From positions 186,001-250,000 of the forward strand of contig JAHDCU010000002.1 of NCBI GenBank assembly GCA_020629715.1: a stretch of 64,000 nucleotides of DNA. Direction: 5' to 3'. Both the position numbers and the translations under genes were made by a program. The notes under the pieces are model-generated. The model was not told where the DNA came from. It ran no database searches and worked only from the letters and a program-made list of their open reading frames with translations. This stretch comes from Saprospiraceae bacterium. Its GTDB lineage: Bacteria; Bacteroidota; Bacteroidia; Chitinophagales; Saprospiraceae. Of the stretch, positions 37,001-44,994 are shown one piece after another; the stretch's first letter is position 1, and the number at the start of each line of letters is the position of its first letter.

Positions 37001-38012
37001 ACAAGCATGGGGAGTGAAAGTTGTTAAAGGTGGCACTGCCCTAGTAAGCTTACTCAATAATGCTGATTTCGGTGGTGGTATGTCCGGCCCTGCCAAGCTT
37101 GTAGAATACGATATCGCTACTAAAGTTAAAACTGCAGAATGGGATTTACCGAGTGGATCTATTGGTCACACCGTATCTATGGTAGACGGTAAATACTATG
37201 TAGGAGATTTTGGACAACCAAGAATATTCGAAATTGATCCTGCTACAGGTACGGTTAATGATAGTTGGTTTACGAGTACAGAGTGGGATCCTACAATCTC
37301 TGGAATGGGTGGTATCATCTATGATAATGATGGTGGTTTCTATGCTTCGCAAGGTAACAAGTTATGGTACTTACCGATAAGTGGTGGTACTCCAGGTACA
37401 TTGCAAGAAGTAACTATCGATGGTCTAGATGCTGTTGACGCTGATGGTATCTCATGGGACGATGCTAATAATGCTCTCTACTACGCCACTAATGACACAG
37501 GAGATCCTGCTAATGTAGGTACGGTATATGAATTAAAGTTTACTAGCTCAACTACAGCTGTAGGTAGTGCAATAGCCACTGGATTAGATGATTCTTCTGG
37601 TCTATGGTATTATGAGAATGATGGAAAGAGATATGTATTCGTTTTAGAATCTCAATTCGGTGCTTTATTTGGTATCAATGGATTTGAGCCGCCATTCAAT
37701 ATCGAGATCATCGAGCTAGGTGATTTTGTATCGAATGTTGATAATATATTGGATAGAACTTCGACCATAGTTGTTTCTCCTAATCCATTTAAAGATGTGA
37801 CAAACTTTGAAATTGAATTAGAAGTAGGTGGACAATTTCTACTCCAAATATTCAATGCTGAAGGAGAATTAATTACTAATAACGCAATCCGATTGAATGA
37901 AGGCATAAATAATATTCCATTCAATGGTAGCTCTCTCACTAGTGGAATTTATAATTATCGATTGGTAAATAATACGGGTTATAAGTCCGGTAAGATTATT
38001 CTAATCAAATAA
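34050..38012 (+). CDS. Secreted repeat protein with three propeller-like units and T9SS tail
   Basis: A 1,320-residue secreted protein with signal KHFFLLTTAILLTLSNLMGQ. It contains three units of about 300 residues (DNA about 34110-35005, 35940-36830 and 36838-37715), each with 'FPEDIxIxNxVAYVSxLGDG', 'GGGMSGPAKLVEYDIAT', 'YYVGDFGQPRIFEIDP' and 'SGLWxYxxxxxxYIFVLESQFGALFGI'. The pattern suggests a six-bladed propeller of the SMP-30/NHL kind. Between units 1 and 2 sit two copies of another domain of about 155 residues (VYNSFEDATLTGGAQAFYGA start). The end, VVSPNPFKDVTNF to SGKIILIK, is a type A T9SS sorting domain. It is probably a surface binding protein; no enzyme motif is evident. Confidence 0.82.
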   Translation: MKHFFLLTTAILLTLSNLMGQLNDISVDAATFYPEDITIVNNVAYVSSLGDGSVRSFDLLQVNPIAETFADAEAGYTQAWGLKSDGTKLLSILNNADFGGGMSGPAKLVEYDIATQAKTGEWDLPAGSIGHTVSIVDGKYYVGDFGQPRIFEIDPSTDIVNDSWFTSTEWDPTISGMGGIIYNNQGGFYASQGNKLWYLPISGGMPGTLQEVTIDGLDVIDADGISWDDTKNILYFATNDTGDPTNAGTASRVVFSDVTTATGSIIGSDFDDSSGLWFYRDGGNEYIFVLESQFGALFGINSFEAPFNIDVIQLPSSSDNTISVYNSFEDATLTGGAQAFYGAAGPVGISNDVEFPQFINFYDIDVTDFGLTMTLFNNSDAADLLLPDGRFDRYYFAYDVDVSNISISGGSPGLTVGAKVTPLPAGYEIPLVDAFGTGFPLPITLPDGGFVLELGGGTDLTDLGQTISVDFGYSGATVYNSFEDATLTGGAQAFYGAAGPVVINDDLEFPQFINFYDIDVSECGVTMTLFNNSDAADLLLPDGRFDRYYFNLEQDMSNISISGGSPGLTVAATVTALDPGFEIPLSDLFGSGFPLPVTLPDGGFVLELGGGTDLTELGQTITVDFGCPVPDGLVVNDNVLFPEDIVIANEVAYVSGLGDGTIRTFDLTESNPTAQLFAEAEAGYTQAWGVKVVKGGTALVSLLNNADFGGGMSGPAKLVEYDIATKAKTAEWDLPSGSIGHTVSMVDGKYYVGDFGQPRIFEIDPATGTVNDSWFTSTEWDPTISGMGGIIYDNDGGFYASQGNKLWYLPISGGTPGTLQEVTIDGLDAVDADGISWDDANNTLYYATNDTGDPANVGTAYELVFSDATTATGKVVDSGFDDSSGLWYYTNEGARYIFVLESQFGALFGINGFEAPFNIQIIELADGTPDNLTSDDPDFFPEDIVIANNVAYVSGLGDGTVKSFNLNEANAEGKIFAEAEGGYTQAWGVKVVKGGTALVSLLNNADFGGGMSGPAKLVEYDIATKVKTAEWDLPSGSIGHTVSMVDGKYYVGDFGQPRIFEIDPATGTVNDSWFTSTEWDPTISGMGGIIYDNDGGFYASQGNKLWYLPISGGTPGTLQEVTIDGLDAVDADGISWDDANNALYYATNDTGDPANVGTVYELKFTSSTTAVGSAIATGLDDSSGLWYYENDGKRYVFVLESQFGALFGINGFEPPFNIEIIELGDFVSNVDNILDRTSTIVVSPNPFKDVTNFEIELEVGGQFLLQIFNAEGELITNNAIRLNEGINNIPFNGSSLTSGIYNYRLVNNTGYKSGKIILIK
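35014..35935 (+). repeat. Tandem pair of about 155-residue coding repeats
   Basis: Two consecutive copies of a domain start near 35020 and 35482. Both begin with VYNSFEDATLTGGAQAFYGA, contain EFPQFINFYDIDV, FNNSDAADLLLPDGRFDRYY and GGSPGLTV, and end with GGFVLELGGGTDLT. At the DNA level they are similar but not identical, with many silent changes, so this duplication is older than the propeller one. Confidence 0.85.
36282..36562 (+). repeat. 281-base perfect direct repeat, copy 1
   Basis: Compared base by base, 36282-36562 is identical to 37179-37459, 897 bases (299 codons) further on. It encodes the core of propeller-like unit 2. The flanks diverge at silent sites. Confidence 0.93.
37179..37459 (+). 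repeat. 281-base perfect direct repeat, copy 2
   Basis: Identical to 36282-36562 and in the same reading frame, within unit 3 of the secreted repeat protein. The perfect block, flanked by diverged sequence, points to recent gene conversion or duplication. Confidence 0.93.
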
Positions 38013-38024
38013 TCATAGAAATAC

Positions 38025-38061
38025 AGAAAGGGCCATACACAATGTTGTATGAGCCCTTTCT
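38025..38061 (+). terminator. Terminator after the secreted repeat protein
   Basis: AGAAAGGGC at 38025-38033 pairs with GCCCTTTCT at 38053-38061, with an inner ATACA/TGTAT stem, starting 12 bases after the stop. It is followed by TTATTTG. Confidence 0.75.
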
Positions 38062-38119
38062 TATTTGCTTCGCTAAGCAATATTAAGAACTCCATTAAAA
38101 ATCCATAAAATACCATCAG

Positions 38120-39838
38120 ATGAAAAAAAGAGATTTCATAAAAACAACTGGAACACTCGTTACAGCTTCTGTTGTAGCTCCAATAGTTGGATCAAGCGAA
38201 CCAGCGAATAAATCAACTAAAACCGAAAAAGTGACTAAAGCTAAATCTAATCTAAGTGACCAAAGCTATGACTACATCATCGTCGGTGGTGGTACGGCAG
38301 GGCCTGTAATCGCAACGAGACTAACAGAAGATCCTTCTATTTCTGTATTATTGATAGAAGCCGGAGGAGAAAATACAAAAGAAGCCATAGGCTATGTCAA
38401 TGGTGCGGGTATGATGTGGACGCCTGATACGAATTGGGGATTCAACTCTACTCCTCAGAAAGGCCTAAGCGGCAGGTCTATTATGCAACCACGTGGTAAG
38501 GTTATGGGTGGCTCAGCATCTATTAATATAGGTTCTTGGTCAAGAGGTGCCGCAGCTAACTATGATGGTTGGGGGCTGAAAGGCTGGAGCTGGGCAGATA
38601 TTATGCCATGGTATAAAAAAATAGAAAATAGCGACAAAGGAACAGAGGAGTACCGAGGTATGAATGGTCCCATGCTTCTAGAAACCTCTCCAGAAGGTAC
38701 TCCTATCACGCAAACATTTAAGAAAGCATGTGTCGAGGTCGGACTAGGTGCTACCGATGATCTCAATGGTAAAGAACTTGAAGGATTCGATGTATGGCAG
38801 TGCATCTATCGCAATGGTCGTAGACATAACACCATCAATAATTATCTCAATGGAGCAAGGCTAAGATCTAATCTGACCATCATGACCGACACCTTTGTTA
38901 ATAAGGTCAACGTAGAAAATGGTGCTGCGACTGGTGTCACTTGCGCTGCAGGAGATGAGTCAACCGTTATCTCAGCCAATAAAGAAGTCATCATCTGTAC
39001 AGGAACTTATGCTACTCCAAAATTACTCATGTTATCAGGATTAGGTCCAGCAGATCATTTAAAGAGTCTAGGTATCAACGTCGTAAAAGACATACCAGGT
39101 GTAGGTAAAAATCTATCGGATCATCTCCGTACAGATATAGGTGTAATGTCTCCAGATGGTGTCGGAGAAGCCCTACGTGCTAATCCACAGGATCCAAGTC
39201 AACTAGAAGAATGGCGACGTACTGGCTACGGCCCACTTTCTGTAGCCGAAAATACTAGCGTTGCATTTTTTAAGTCTTCAGCTAATGTTCCTGCAGCCGA
39301 TATGGAGCTTATGTTTAATATCAATGCTCCAATGCAGTGGGGAGCTCCACCTCCTAAAAATAATGGATATCATATCGATGTCGGATTTGTACAGCCTAAG
39401 AGTAAGGGTGACATTAAATTAGCTTCAGCTAATCCAAAAGATGCGATGCTGATCAATCCTAATTATCTATCAGACCCAGCGGATATCAAGACCTATATCA
39501 AGGGAATGAGAAGAGCTCTAGACCTTATGAAGTCTAATACCATGAGTCCATTGACTGATATGAACACCATAAGCCTAAGTCCTGATGCTACTGATGCTCA
39601 AATAGAAGAATATATTAGAGGAAAAGCAGAATCCATTTATCATCCAGTAGGTACAGCTAAGATGGGTAATGCTGACGATAAGATGGCTGTAGTAGATACT
39701 CAGCTTAGAGTAAAGGGAATTAAGAATCTTCGAGTAGCAGATGCTTCAGTAGTACCCGAGCTGATCAGTGGTCATACGATGGCTCCGACGATACTAGTAG
39801 CAGAACGAACAGCCGACTTCATCAAGAAAGGAGAATAG
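38120..39838 (+). CDS. Exported GMC-family oxidoreductase
   Basis: A 572-residue flavoprotein of the glucose-methanol-choline family, oxidising an alcohol to an aldehyde or acid with FAD. The FAD-binding Rossmann motif is YDYIIVGGGTAGPVIATRL (GGGTAG at 56-61). The family signature GKVMGGSASINIGSWSRG follows, and the catalytic pair is His508 in SIYHPVGTAKMG and His552 in ISGHTMAP. The N-terminus KKRDFIKTTGTLVTASVVAP looks like a Tat signal but has KR in place of the twin arginine. About 30 polar residues separate it from the catalytic domain, so export is likely. In context it is the one clear redox enzyme of the block. Substrate not evident. Confidence 0.88.
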   Translation: MKKRDFIKTTGTLVTASVVAPIVGSSEPANKSTKTEKVTKAKSNLSDQSYDYIIVGGGTAGPVIATRLTEDPSISVLLIEAGGENTKEAIGYVNGAGMMWTPDTNWGFNSTPQKGLSGRSIMQPRGKVMGGSASINIGSWSRGAAANYDGWGLKGWSWADIMPWYKKIENSDKGTEEYRGMNGPMLLETSPEGTPITQTFKKACVEVGLGATDDLNGKELEGFDVWQCIYRNGRRHNTINNYLNGARLRSNLTIMTDTFVNKVNVENGAATGVTCAAGDESTVISANKEVIICTGTYATPKLLMLSGLGPADHLKSLGINVVKDIPGVGKNLSDHLRTDIGVMSPDGVGEALRANPQDPSQLEEWRRTGYGPLSVAENTSVAFFKSSANVPAADMELMFNINAPMQWGAPPPKNNGYHIDVGFVQPKSKGDIKLASANPKDAMLINPNYLSDPADIKTYIKGMRRALDLMKSNTMSPLTDMNTISLSPDATDAQIEEYIRGKAESIYHPVGTAKMGNADDKMAVVDTQLRVKGIKNLRVADASVVPELISGHTMAPTILVAERTADFIKKGE

Positions 39839-39877
39839 AAATCTAGTATTACAAATTTTATAATCAAACTAACACCA

Positions 39878-40438
39878 ATGACAAGATCACTTAAAATTAT
39901 AGTTGCTGGAATTATCCTTTGCTGTAGTATAGGTTTACAAGCACAAAAAGCTTTCACTATCGCTTTTGACCCTTTGACCACTGTAGCTCTTGGAGGCTAT
40001 GAGGTAGAAGCAGGACTTAATATTAATAAAAATCGGATCACTGCCTCTTACTTAAGTGGGGATTTATCTCCATGGTTTGGTGATGTAGAGGAGTACAATA
40101 GTGCAAAGCATGATGTATTTGAGATCGCATGGAGCCGATTCTTAGGAGATAACCAAAGAGGACTGAGCTATGGCTTGGCTTACGCCTACTTTACTGACTT
40201 TACTATGGAGGATTCAACAGGGGAAAGTCTTTCTAAAAATCCTTCAAAGTTATCACTAAAACTAGCCTATGCATGGTTTCCTTTTAAGGCCATCCCATTG
40301 TATTTGGAGCCAAGTATGACCTTCGGATTTATGATTGGAGATGAAGATCTAAATTTTGCATCTGGAGAAACCTTCGAAAAGACATCTTTCATAGGAAATG
40401 GACCTCTTTTCAATGTAGGTTATCGATTTGACTTTTAA
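39878..40438 (+). CDS. Small outer-membrane barrel-like protein
   Basis: A 186-residue exported protein with signal TRSLKIIVAGIILCCSIGLQAQ. The mature part consists of alternating strands rich in aromatics and Gly (TIAFDPLTTVALGGYEVEAG; LKLAYAWFPFKAIPLYLEPS), ending FNVGYRFDF with the terminal Phe typical of outer-membrane barrels. Size fits an eight-strand barrel. It starts 40 bases after the GMC oxidoreductase gene and is likely cotranscribed. A role in passing the substrate of the oxidoreductase is possible but unproved. I do not recognise a named family. Confidence 0.65.
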   Translation: MTRSLKIIVAGIILCCSIGLQAQKAFTIAFDPLTTVALGGYEVEAGLNINKNRITASYLSGDLSPWFGDVEEYNSAKHDVFEIAWSRFLGDNQRGLSYGLAYAYFTDFTMEDSTGESLSKNPSKLSLKLAYAWFPFKAIPLYLEPSMTFGFMIGDEDLNFASGETFEKTSFIGNGPLFNVGYRFDF

Positions 40439-40479
40439 GCACAATCAATTTTTTTTTAATCAACTATAAACAAAACAAA

Positions 40480-40863
40480 ATGACAAACGAATCAACCAAC
40501 GTACCTAACTGGATCGTCATCTACCTTTGGGTAACCGCTTTAATCACTATCGGAGCTACGGCATCAGGATATTTTATGCCTGATGCTTTACTTGGCACCT
40601 GGGAAGCTAAAACTGCAGCAGGAGCATTCGCTTTATCTGGGCCTTTAGGACTGTTTCTCTCCCGTAACATGGCAACTTTTGTAGTAACGGTATTTGGACT
40701 ACTACAGAATAACAAAAGCATGATAAAAATCATCTTAGTGCTTAGAGTTATATCAGATGGTTTTGATACCATCAATAATCTGATAGATCCTAACCCAATG
40801 GTTGCAGGTATGGGAGCAGTCATGTGTATCATTGAGATTTTTGCATTTATGAAAATCAAATAG
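40480..40863 (+). CDS. Small four-helix membrane protein
   Basis: A 127-residue protein with four hydrophobic segments, at about residues 12-32, 45-66, 68-95 and 105-125. The first segment (IVIYLWVTALITIGATASGY) and the charged loop LLGTWEAKTAAGAF resemble small DUF4345/DoxX-like membrane proteins, but the match is too loose to name a family. There is no signal peptide and no obvious ligand motif. It starts 42 bases after the barrel gene, so it is part of the same transcript. It could be a membrane redox partner or structural; unknown. Confidence 0.6.
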   Translation: MTNESTNVPNWIVIYLWVTALITIGATASGYFMPDALLGTWEAKTAAGAFALSGPLGLFLSRNMATFVVTVFGLLQNNKSMIKIILVLRVISDGFDTINNLIDPNPMVAGMGAVMCIIEIFAFMKIK

Positions 40864-41055
40864 TCTTCTATTACCCAGATAGCAAAATCGATATACCACG
40901 ATATAAAAGACTAGTTTTATTTGACCTAGTAGAAAAAGTGAGTTAGTATATATCATTATGTACTGGCTTACTTTTCTACTTTATTAAATGGGGTTGGTTT
41001 TTTATTTTTTTTTATACGTATCCAAAACCATTCATAATACCAAAAAACTCAATGT

Positions 41056-41580
41056 ATGAGTAAAATATTAGCCTTAGCAGGAAGCAATAACTCAAAGTCA
41101 ATAAATCACCAACTTGTTGAGTATGTATCATCGCTGATAAAAGATCATGAGCTTACTGTCCTAGATATCAGAGCATGGAATGTCCCCATGTATTCCATAG
41201 ATATGGATCCAGACGAGACACCAGAACAAATCACTACACTGATGAATCTTATTAAAGAACATGATGCATTTATTATCTCTTCGCCAGAGCATAATGGGAG
41301 TACTCCAGCATTCTTAAAAAATATTCTAGATTGGCTCAGTCGAAGGTCTGAAGGCATATTTGTACGAAAGCCTGTATTTCTGATGAGCACTTCTCCTGGT
41401 AAAGGAGGTGGGGCAAATAATATGAAACAACTCATTCATTCTCTACCCTATCAGCATGCTGTTATCGCAAGCACTTTCAGCCTACCTTCATTTTATGATA
41501 ATTTCAAGGATGGCGAGGTGATTGGAGAGCACCTAGGTGAGCTGAAGGAAAGTGTAGCAGAATTTAAAGAATCATTATAA
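41056..41580 (+). CDS. NAD(P)H-dependent FMN reductase
   Basis: A flavodoxin-fold reductase of 174 residues from the NADPH-dependent FMN/azo/chromate reductase family. The phosphate-binding loop at the N-terminus is LAGSNNSKSINHQL (SxxxSxN pattern), and the second flavin-contact motif is SPEHNGSTPAFLKNILDWLSR, with the invariant PEYNG-like turn. A third loop STSPGKGGGANNMKQ follows. It is cytoplasmic and complete. It might supply reduced flavin to a monooxygenase, or reduce quinones; the ABM-like lipoprotein nearby is exported and cofactor-free, so a direct partnership is doubtful. Confidence 0.9.
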   Translation: MSKILALAGSNNSKSINHQLVEYVSSLIKDHELTVLDIRAWNVPMYSIDMDPDETPEQITTLMNLIKEHDAFIISSPEHNGSTPAFLKNILDWLSRRSEGIFVRKPVFLMSTSPGKGGGANNMKQLIHSLPYQHAVIASTFSLPSFYDNFKDGEVIGEHLGELKESVAEFKESL

Positions 41581-41787
41581 GCTAATCAGATACTGATTTC
41601 AAAATTCGTAAATCATAAATTCTACGTTTAAAATAGAATGAACTTCTATTCCGTTTCATGTCTTCTGAAAATGGGTCATCTATCAACATTTGACTACGAT
41701 ATTCATCGATTGACAGGTATACCCTATGCAGGAGTCGCATAATTTGATAAAGTCTAAATATTCACCTTCATCAAGTATCATTAAAAA

Positions 41788-42819
41788 ATGCTGACTAGTA
41801 AAAACATAAAACTCTTAACTCTACTCAAAGTCAGAGGATTTCATATCATTTGGCTTTTAGGGTTTATGGGTGCAATTGCCGTTTTATATCATTTTGACAT
41901 CATTGATATCGCCATACCGTGGTTACCTGTATCCGTGATAGGTACAGCGGTAGCATTTTATGTAGGATTTAAAAATAATCAAGCATACGATCGTATGTGG
42001 GAGGCCCGAAAGATATGGGGCGGAATCATCAATGACAGCCGAAGCTGGGGAATGATGGTCGATGCATATATCTCTGATACTTTCCTAACAGAAAGCTCCA
42101 ATATCGATAAGCTGAATGCCATCAAAAAAAGATTAATCTATAGGCATATTGCCTGGCTTTATGCACATCGTAGTCAACTTCTAGTCACCACCGAATGGGA
42201 AACTCCTCATGAAAAAGTAAAATCAAAAGCTATAGACTACCAACAAAAGCAATTTGGGATTGGACTTGTTGGTGATGAAATAACAAGGACCGAACTAAAG
42301 CTATTTCTCGAAGAATCTGAACATGATCGACTCATAGCCCATGTAAACACAGCAACCCAAATCATAAATGAGCAGTCTCGCGATCTAGCTAATCTCAGAA
42401 AGCAAGACATTATTGATGACTTCAGACATGTAGAACTAGAAAATGTGCTCAGAACATTTTATGAGCTACAAGGCAAAAATGAGAGAATTAAAAAGTTTCC
42501 CTTACCGCGGCAGTTTGCTCATATGAGTAGGATTTTCGTTGGGATTTTTATTTTATTATTGCCATTCAGCATGATCCCTGAACTCATGAAAATCGACGAT
42601 TGGGCACTGTGGCTCTCAATACCTCTGAGCGCTCTCATAGGATGGGTTTATGTGATGATGGAAGTTGTAGGAGAAAACACAGCAAATCCATTCCAAGGAT
42701 TGGTATACGATATTCCCATGATGTCACTATGTCGCGTTATAGAGATTGATCTCAGAGAGATGCTTGGTGAAACCGATTTGCCTGCTGGTGTTCAAGCAAA
42801 AAATGGTGTTTTAATGTAA
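41788..42819 (+). CDS. Bestrophin-family membrane protein
   Basis: A 343-residue membrane protein of the bacterial bestrophin family (formerly UPF0187). Signatures are TAVAFYVGFKNNQAYDRMWEARKIWGGIINDSRSW near residues 52-86, where the conserved 'N.aY.R.wE.R..wg.i.n.sR' is complete, and the C-terminal WVYVMMEVVGENTANPFQG. Hydrophobic segments lie at about 24-42, 46-62, 250-270 and 277-295. Bacterial bestrophins form pentameric ion channels; the known bacterial one conducts cations, eukaryotic ones anions. A 207-base gap without a convincing gene precedes it. Its tie to the rest of the block is not clear. Confidence 0.9.
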   Translation: MLTSKNIKLLTLLKVRGFHIIWLLGFMGAIAVLYHFDIIDIAIPWLPVSVIGTAVAFYVGFKNNQAYDRMWEARKIWGGIINDSRSWGMMVDAYISDTFLTESSNIDKLNAIKKRLIYRHIAWLYAHRSQLLVTTEWETPHEKVKSKAIDYQQKQFGIGLVGDEITRTELKLFLEESEHDRLIAHVNTATQIINEQSRDLANLRKQDIIDDFRHVELENVLRTFYELQGKNERIKKFPLPRQFAHMSRIFVGIFILLLPFSMIPELMKIDDWALWLSIPLSALIGWVYVMMEVVGENTANPFQGLVYDIPMMSLCRVIEIDLREMLGETDLPAGVQAKNGVLM

Positions 42820-42891
42820 TTCATTTAAAATTTAGCCATCATTTACAACCTATTGATTATCAACTACCTTAAAAATTAAACCAGATAAATT

Positions 42892-43641
42892 ATGAATTTT
42901 ATAGAGTTAATGTTGTCATCCTCATTTGATGATATTCTTTCTAAACTCACTGCGGATGCCGTATTGAATCTGCAATGTGTAGGAGTAGCACAAGGAGCGA
43001 AAGATAGCTTATCACTATTACAAAAACAGAAAGCTTATCTACAAGACGAGATCAAAGAAATAAAAGTGTTCAAAATATTTGAAGACGATAAATGCCTAGC
43101 TATTGAATATGACATCCTACTCAATAATACATTCGATTTACCGCTAGTGGTAATTATGGATAAATCTGGTGATCAATTTAGCGCCATTCGAAGTTACCAT
43201 TCTGTTTATCCGATTACGGAAGGTCACGTATTCAGAGCATCTATCTTTAATGAGCAAATCGAACTTACTGAGCCCAAGGAAGTAGTAAACTACTTTAAGG
43301 CAATTACCAAAGGCTCAACAGAAGAGACTATGGCTACCCTATCCTTAGAAGATGATGTGTATTTCAGAGAACCCGCAGGCTGGAGATGGAATCATAAAAC
43401 TGAGAAAGGGCTCCAAGAGCATTTTGATCATTTCTTCGCAGATGGTGGTGTTCCTTTAAAGTTTCATAATTACGTATTCGATAATAGCAAAGGAACATTT
43501 GCTGGAGAATACTCTTGTGATGTTTGGGGAAGAGCAGTATTCAAACCTCAGGCAGGAGTATCCATTTATGATATCAATCAAAGCACAGGAAAGATCACGG
43601 GTATCAGAGTGTATGATAATGTGGACCCCAACTATAAATAA
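42892..43641 (+). CDS. Two-domain NTF2/SnoaL-like protein
   Basis: A 249-residue cytoplasmic protein (no signal peptide) with two NTF2-like halves. Residues about 1-115 run from FDDILSKLTADAVLNLQCVG to SAIRSYHSVYPITEG. Residues about 125-245 start with PKEVVNYFKAITKGSTEETMATLSLEDDVYFREPAG and end in ITGIRVYDNVDP. The second half keeps the 'YF.AI..G..E..M..L..D..FREP.G' layout of SnoaL-like ligand-binding domains. The fold binds small hydrophobic substrates in many isomerases and hydrolases, but no catalytic Asp/His set is obvious. It is the third protein in this block with this fold. Confidence 0.65.
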   Translation: MNFIELMLSSSFDDILSKLTADAVLNLQCVGVAQGAKDSLSLLQKQKAYLQDEIKEIKVFKIFEDDKCLAIEYDILLNNTFDLPLVVIMDKSGDQFSAIRSYHSVYPITEGHVFRASIFNEQIELTEPKEVVNYFKAITKGSTEETMATLSLEDDVYFREPAGWRWNHKTEKGLQEHFDHFFADGGVPLKFHNYVFDNSKGTFAGEYSCDVWGRAVFKPQAGVSIYDINQSTGKITGIRVYDNVDPNYK

Positions 43642-43722
43642 ACAGTAACGATAAATCTATGATTACAATATGAGTCATATTTAGCAGCATCACTCATTGT
43701 TTTGTTTTCATAAATCCTCCTT

Positions 43723-44409
43723 CTAGTCAGCTAATAGTAGTAGCTCAAATTCAGGTAAGTCTATAGATATAGAATCGCTGATAACACCATTTGCGATATT
43801 GAATAATTTTCCATTAAGATTACCGCTGAGTTTGATGGTTTTTTCTTCATTGCAATCGGATGTATAATCATACATGGCGACAATATCATAGTTGAAATTT
43901 TCATAATAGTTAAAAGCATTATTTGACCCATCAAATTCAAAATTTCGCTGAGTACTTACATATGTTTTATCGCCATACCTTAGTTGAATTTCAAAGCCAA
44001 TATGACTACTTTCTTTATTATTAATATCACCTTCTAGGATATTCTCTATTTGATCTAACAATAAAACAGTATCCTGATCAGAACTTTGCTCCTCAAGAAA
44101 GGCTAAATAGATTCCGAGCTCTTGGTCATTACTGTACAACCTAGTTTGCAATGTTTTTGTATTCCATATAACCGAATTTACTGACCTAAACCCAAAACTG
44201 TTTAGAGGTTTTTGATCGCCAAAAAGATCAAAATTACATTCATCAAAAGCAAAGTTCAATTCTATATCGCCATTGATCATAGGTTTTAATTCACTCAAAA
44301 GCGTAAGGTCTTCTGGCATATCATCTTCTGTAGGATCGTTTTGGTTATCATCCTGACAAGAGATTAAAGAAATACTGATACACATGAACATAATTTGTAA
44401 TACTTTCAT
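43723..44409 (-). CDS. Predicted lipoprotein, unknown function
   Basis: A 228-residue lipoprotein with signal KVLQIMFMCISISLISC and lipobox cysteine at residue 18, followed by an acidic linker DDNQNDPTEDDMPED that suits surface export of lipoproteins in Bacteroidota. The rest is beta-rich (IELNFAFDECNFDLFGDQ; IGFEIQLRYGDKTYVSTQRN), with one further cysteine pair candidate (Cys in DECNF and in SDCNEEK). No family recognised. It is the only minus-strand gene between two plus-strand runs. Confidence 0.65.
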   Translation of the reverse strand: MKVLQIMFMCISISLISCQDDNQNDPTEDDMPEDLTLLSELKPMINGDIELNFAFDECNFDLFGDQKPLNSFGFRSVNSVIWNTKTLQTRLYSNDQELGIYLAFLEEQSSDQDTVLLLDQIENILEGDINNKESSHIGFEIQLRYGDKTYVSTQRNFEFDGSNNAFNYYENFNYDIVAMYDYTSDCNEEKTIKLSGNLNGKLFNIANGVISDSISIDLPEFELLLLAD

Positions 44410-44538
44410 AACTCTGTGCTTTTTTGATAAAGTCGGTAAATTGTTTTTCTTTTTTCTCAGATGTGAAAGTTAAAATACCCAAGACGATAAGAACTACTTT
44501 TTGACTAGTTTTAACTCTACTTAAAATCTTCCTTAACT

Positions 44539-44994
44539 ATGTTTAATATAAATACGCTTAACCACTTTGGGCTTCAATCAATTTTATTTGCAGTTTTGCT
44601 AGTATGTATGACCTCATGTTCCGACCAAGTTGGTAAAGCTTCAAGTGCTAAAAAGACAAAAGAATCGATATCCAATAACGAAGATGCCCACCCACTACTT
44701 CGTCATGTGGTTCTTTTCAAATTTAAACCGACAGTCAATGACTCTATTCTCAACAATATTGAGACTTCCTTTAGCGAACTACAAACTAAAATTCCAGAAA
44801 TTATTGATTTTGAATGGGGGACCAATAATAGCCCTGAAGGTCTGGATAAAGGATTTACGCATTGTTTTTTCGTTAGCTTCAAAAATGAAGAAGCCCGAGC
44901 AACTTATCTTCCACATCCCGCGCATCAGGAGTTTGTAGCCATGGTCGGCCCTTTTGTAGAAGATGTCACTGTTGTGGATTATTGGGTAAAATGA
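44539..44994 (+). CDS. Dabb-domain lipoprotein (stress-responsive alpha/beta barrel)
   Basis: A 151-residue lipoprotein: signal LQSILFAVLLVCMTSC with a lipobox cysteine near residue 27, then a polar linker, then the Dabb domain from residue 54: LLRHVVLFKFKPTVND, then the FEWGTNNSPEG turn, then FTHCFFVSFKNEEARATYLP, then HPAHQEFVAMVGPFVEDVTVVDYW. The Dabb fold is a dimeric alpha/beta barrel related to the ABM domains of the lipoprotein at 32414. Plant and bacterial Dabb proteins include polyketide cyclases. In this locus it is the second exported alpha/beta-barrel lipoprotein. Confidence 0.85.
   Translation: MFNINTLNHFGLQSILFAVLLVCMTSCSDQVGKASSAKKTKESISNNEDAHPLLRHVVLFKFKPTVNDSILNNIETSFSELQTKIPEIIDFEWGTNNSPEGLDKGFTHCFFVSFKNEEARATYLPHPAHQEFVAMVGPFVEDVTVVDYWVK

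Noticed and set aside
40864-40935. TAGTCTT...AAGACTA as a terminator after the small membrane protein
   Set aside because: The loop exceeds 40 bases, so a stable hairpin is unlikely.
41638-41742. A 34-codon plus-strand frame in the 207-base gap before the bestrophin gene
   Set aside because: No recognisable motif, no promoter or length support; equally likely by chance in AT-rich DNA.
43642-43722. Possible terminator between the NTF2-like gene and the converging lipoprotein gene
   Set aside because: No stem of more than five pairs found.
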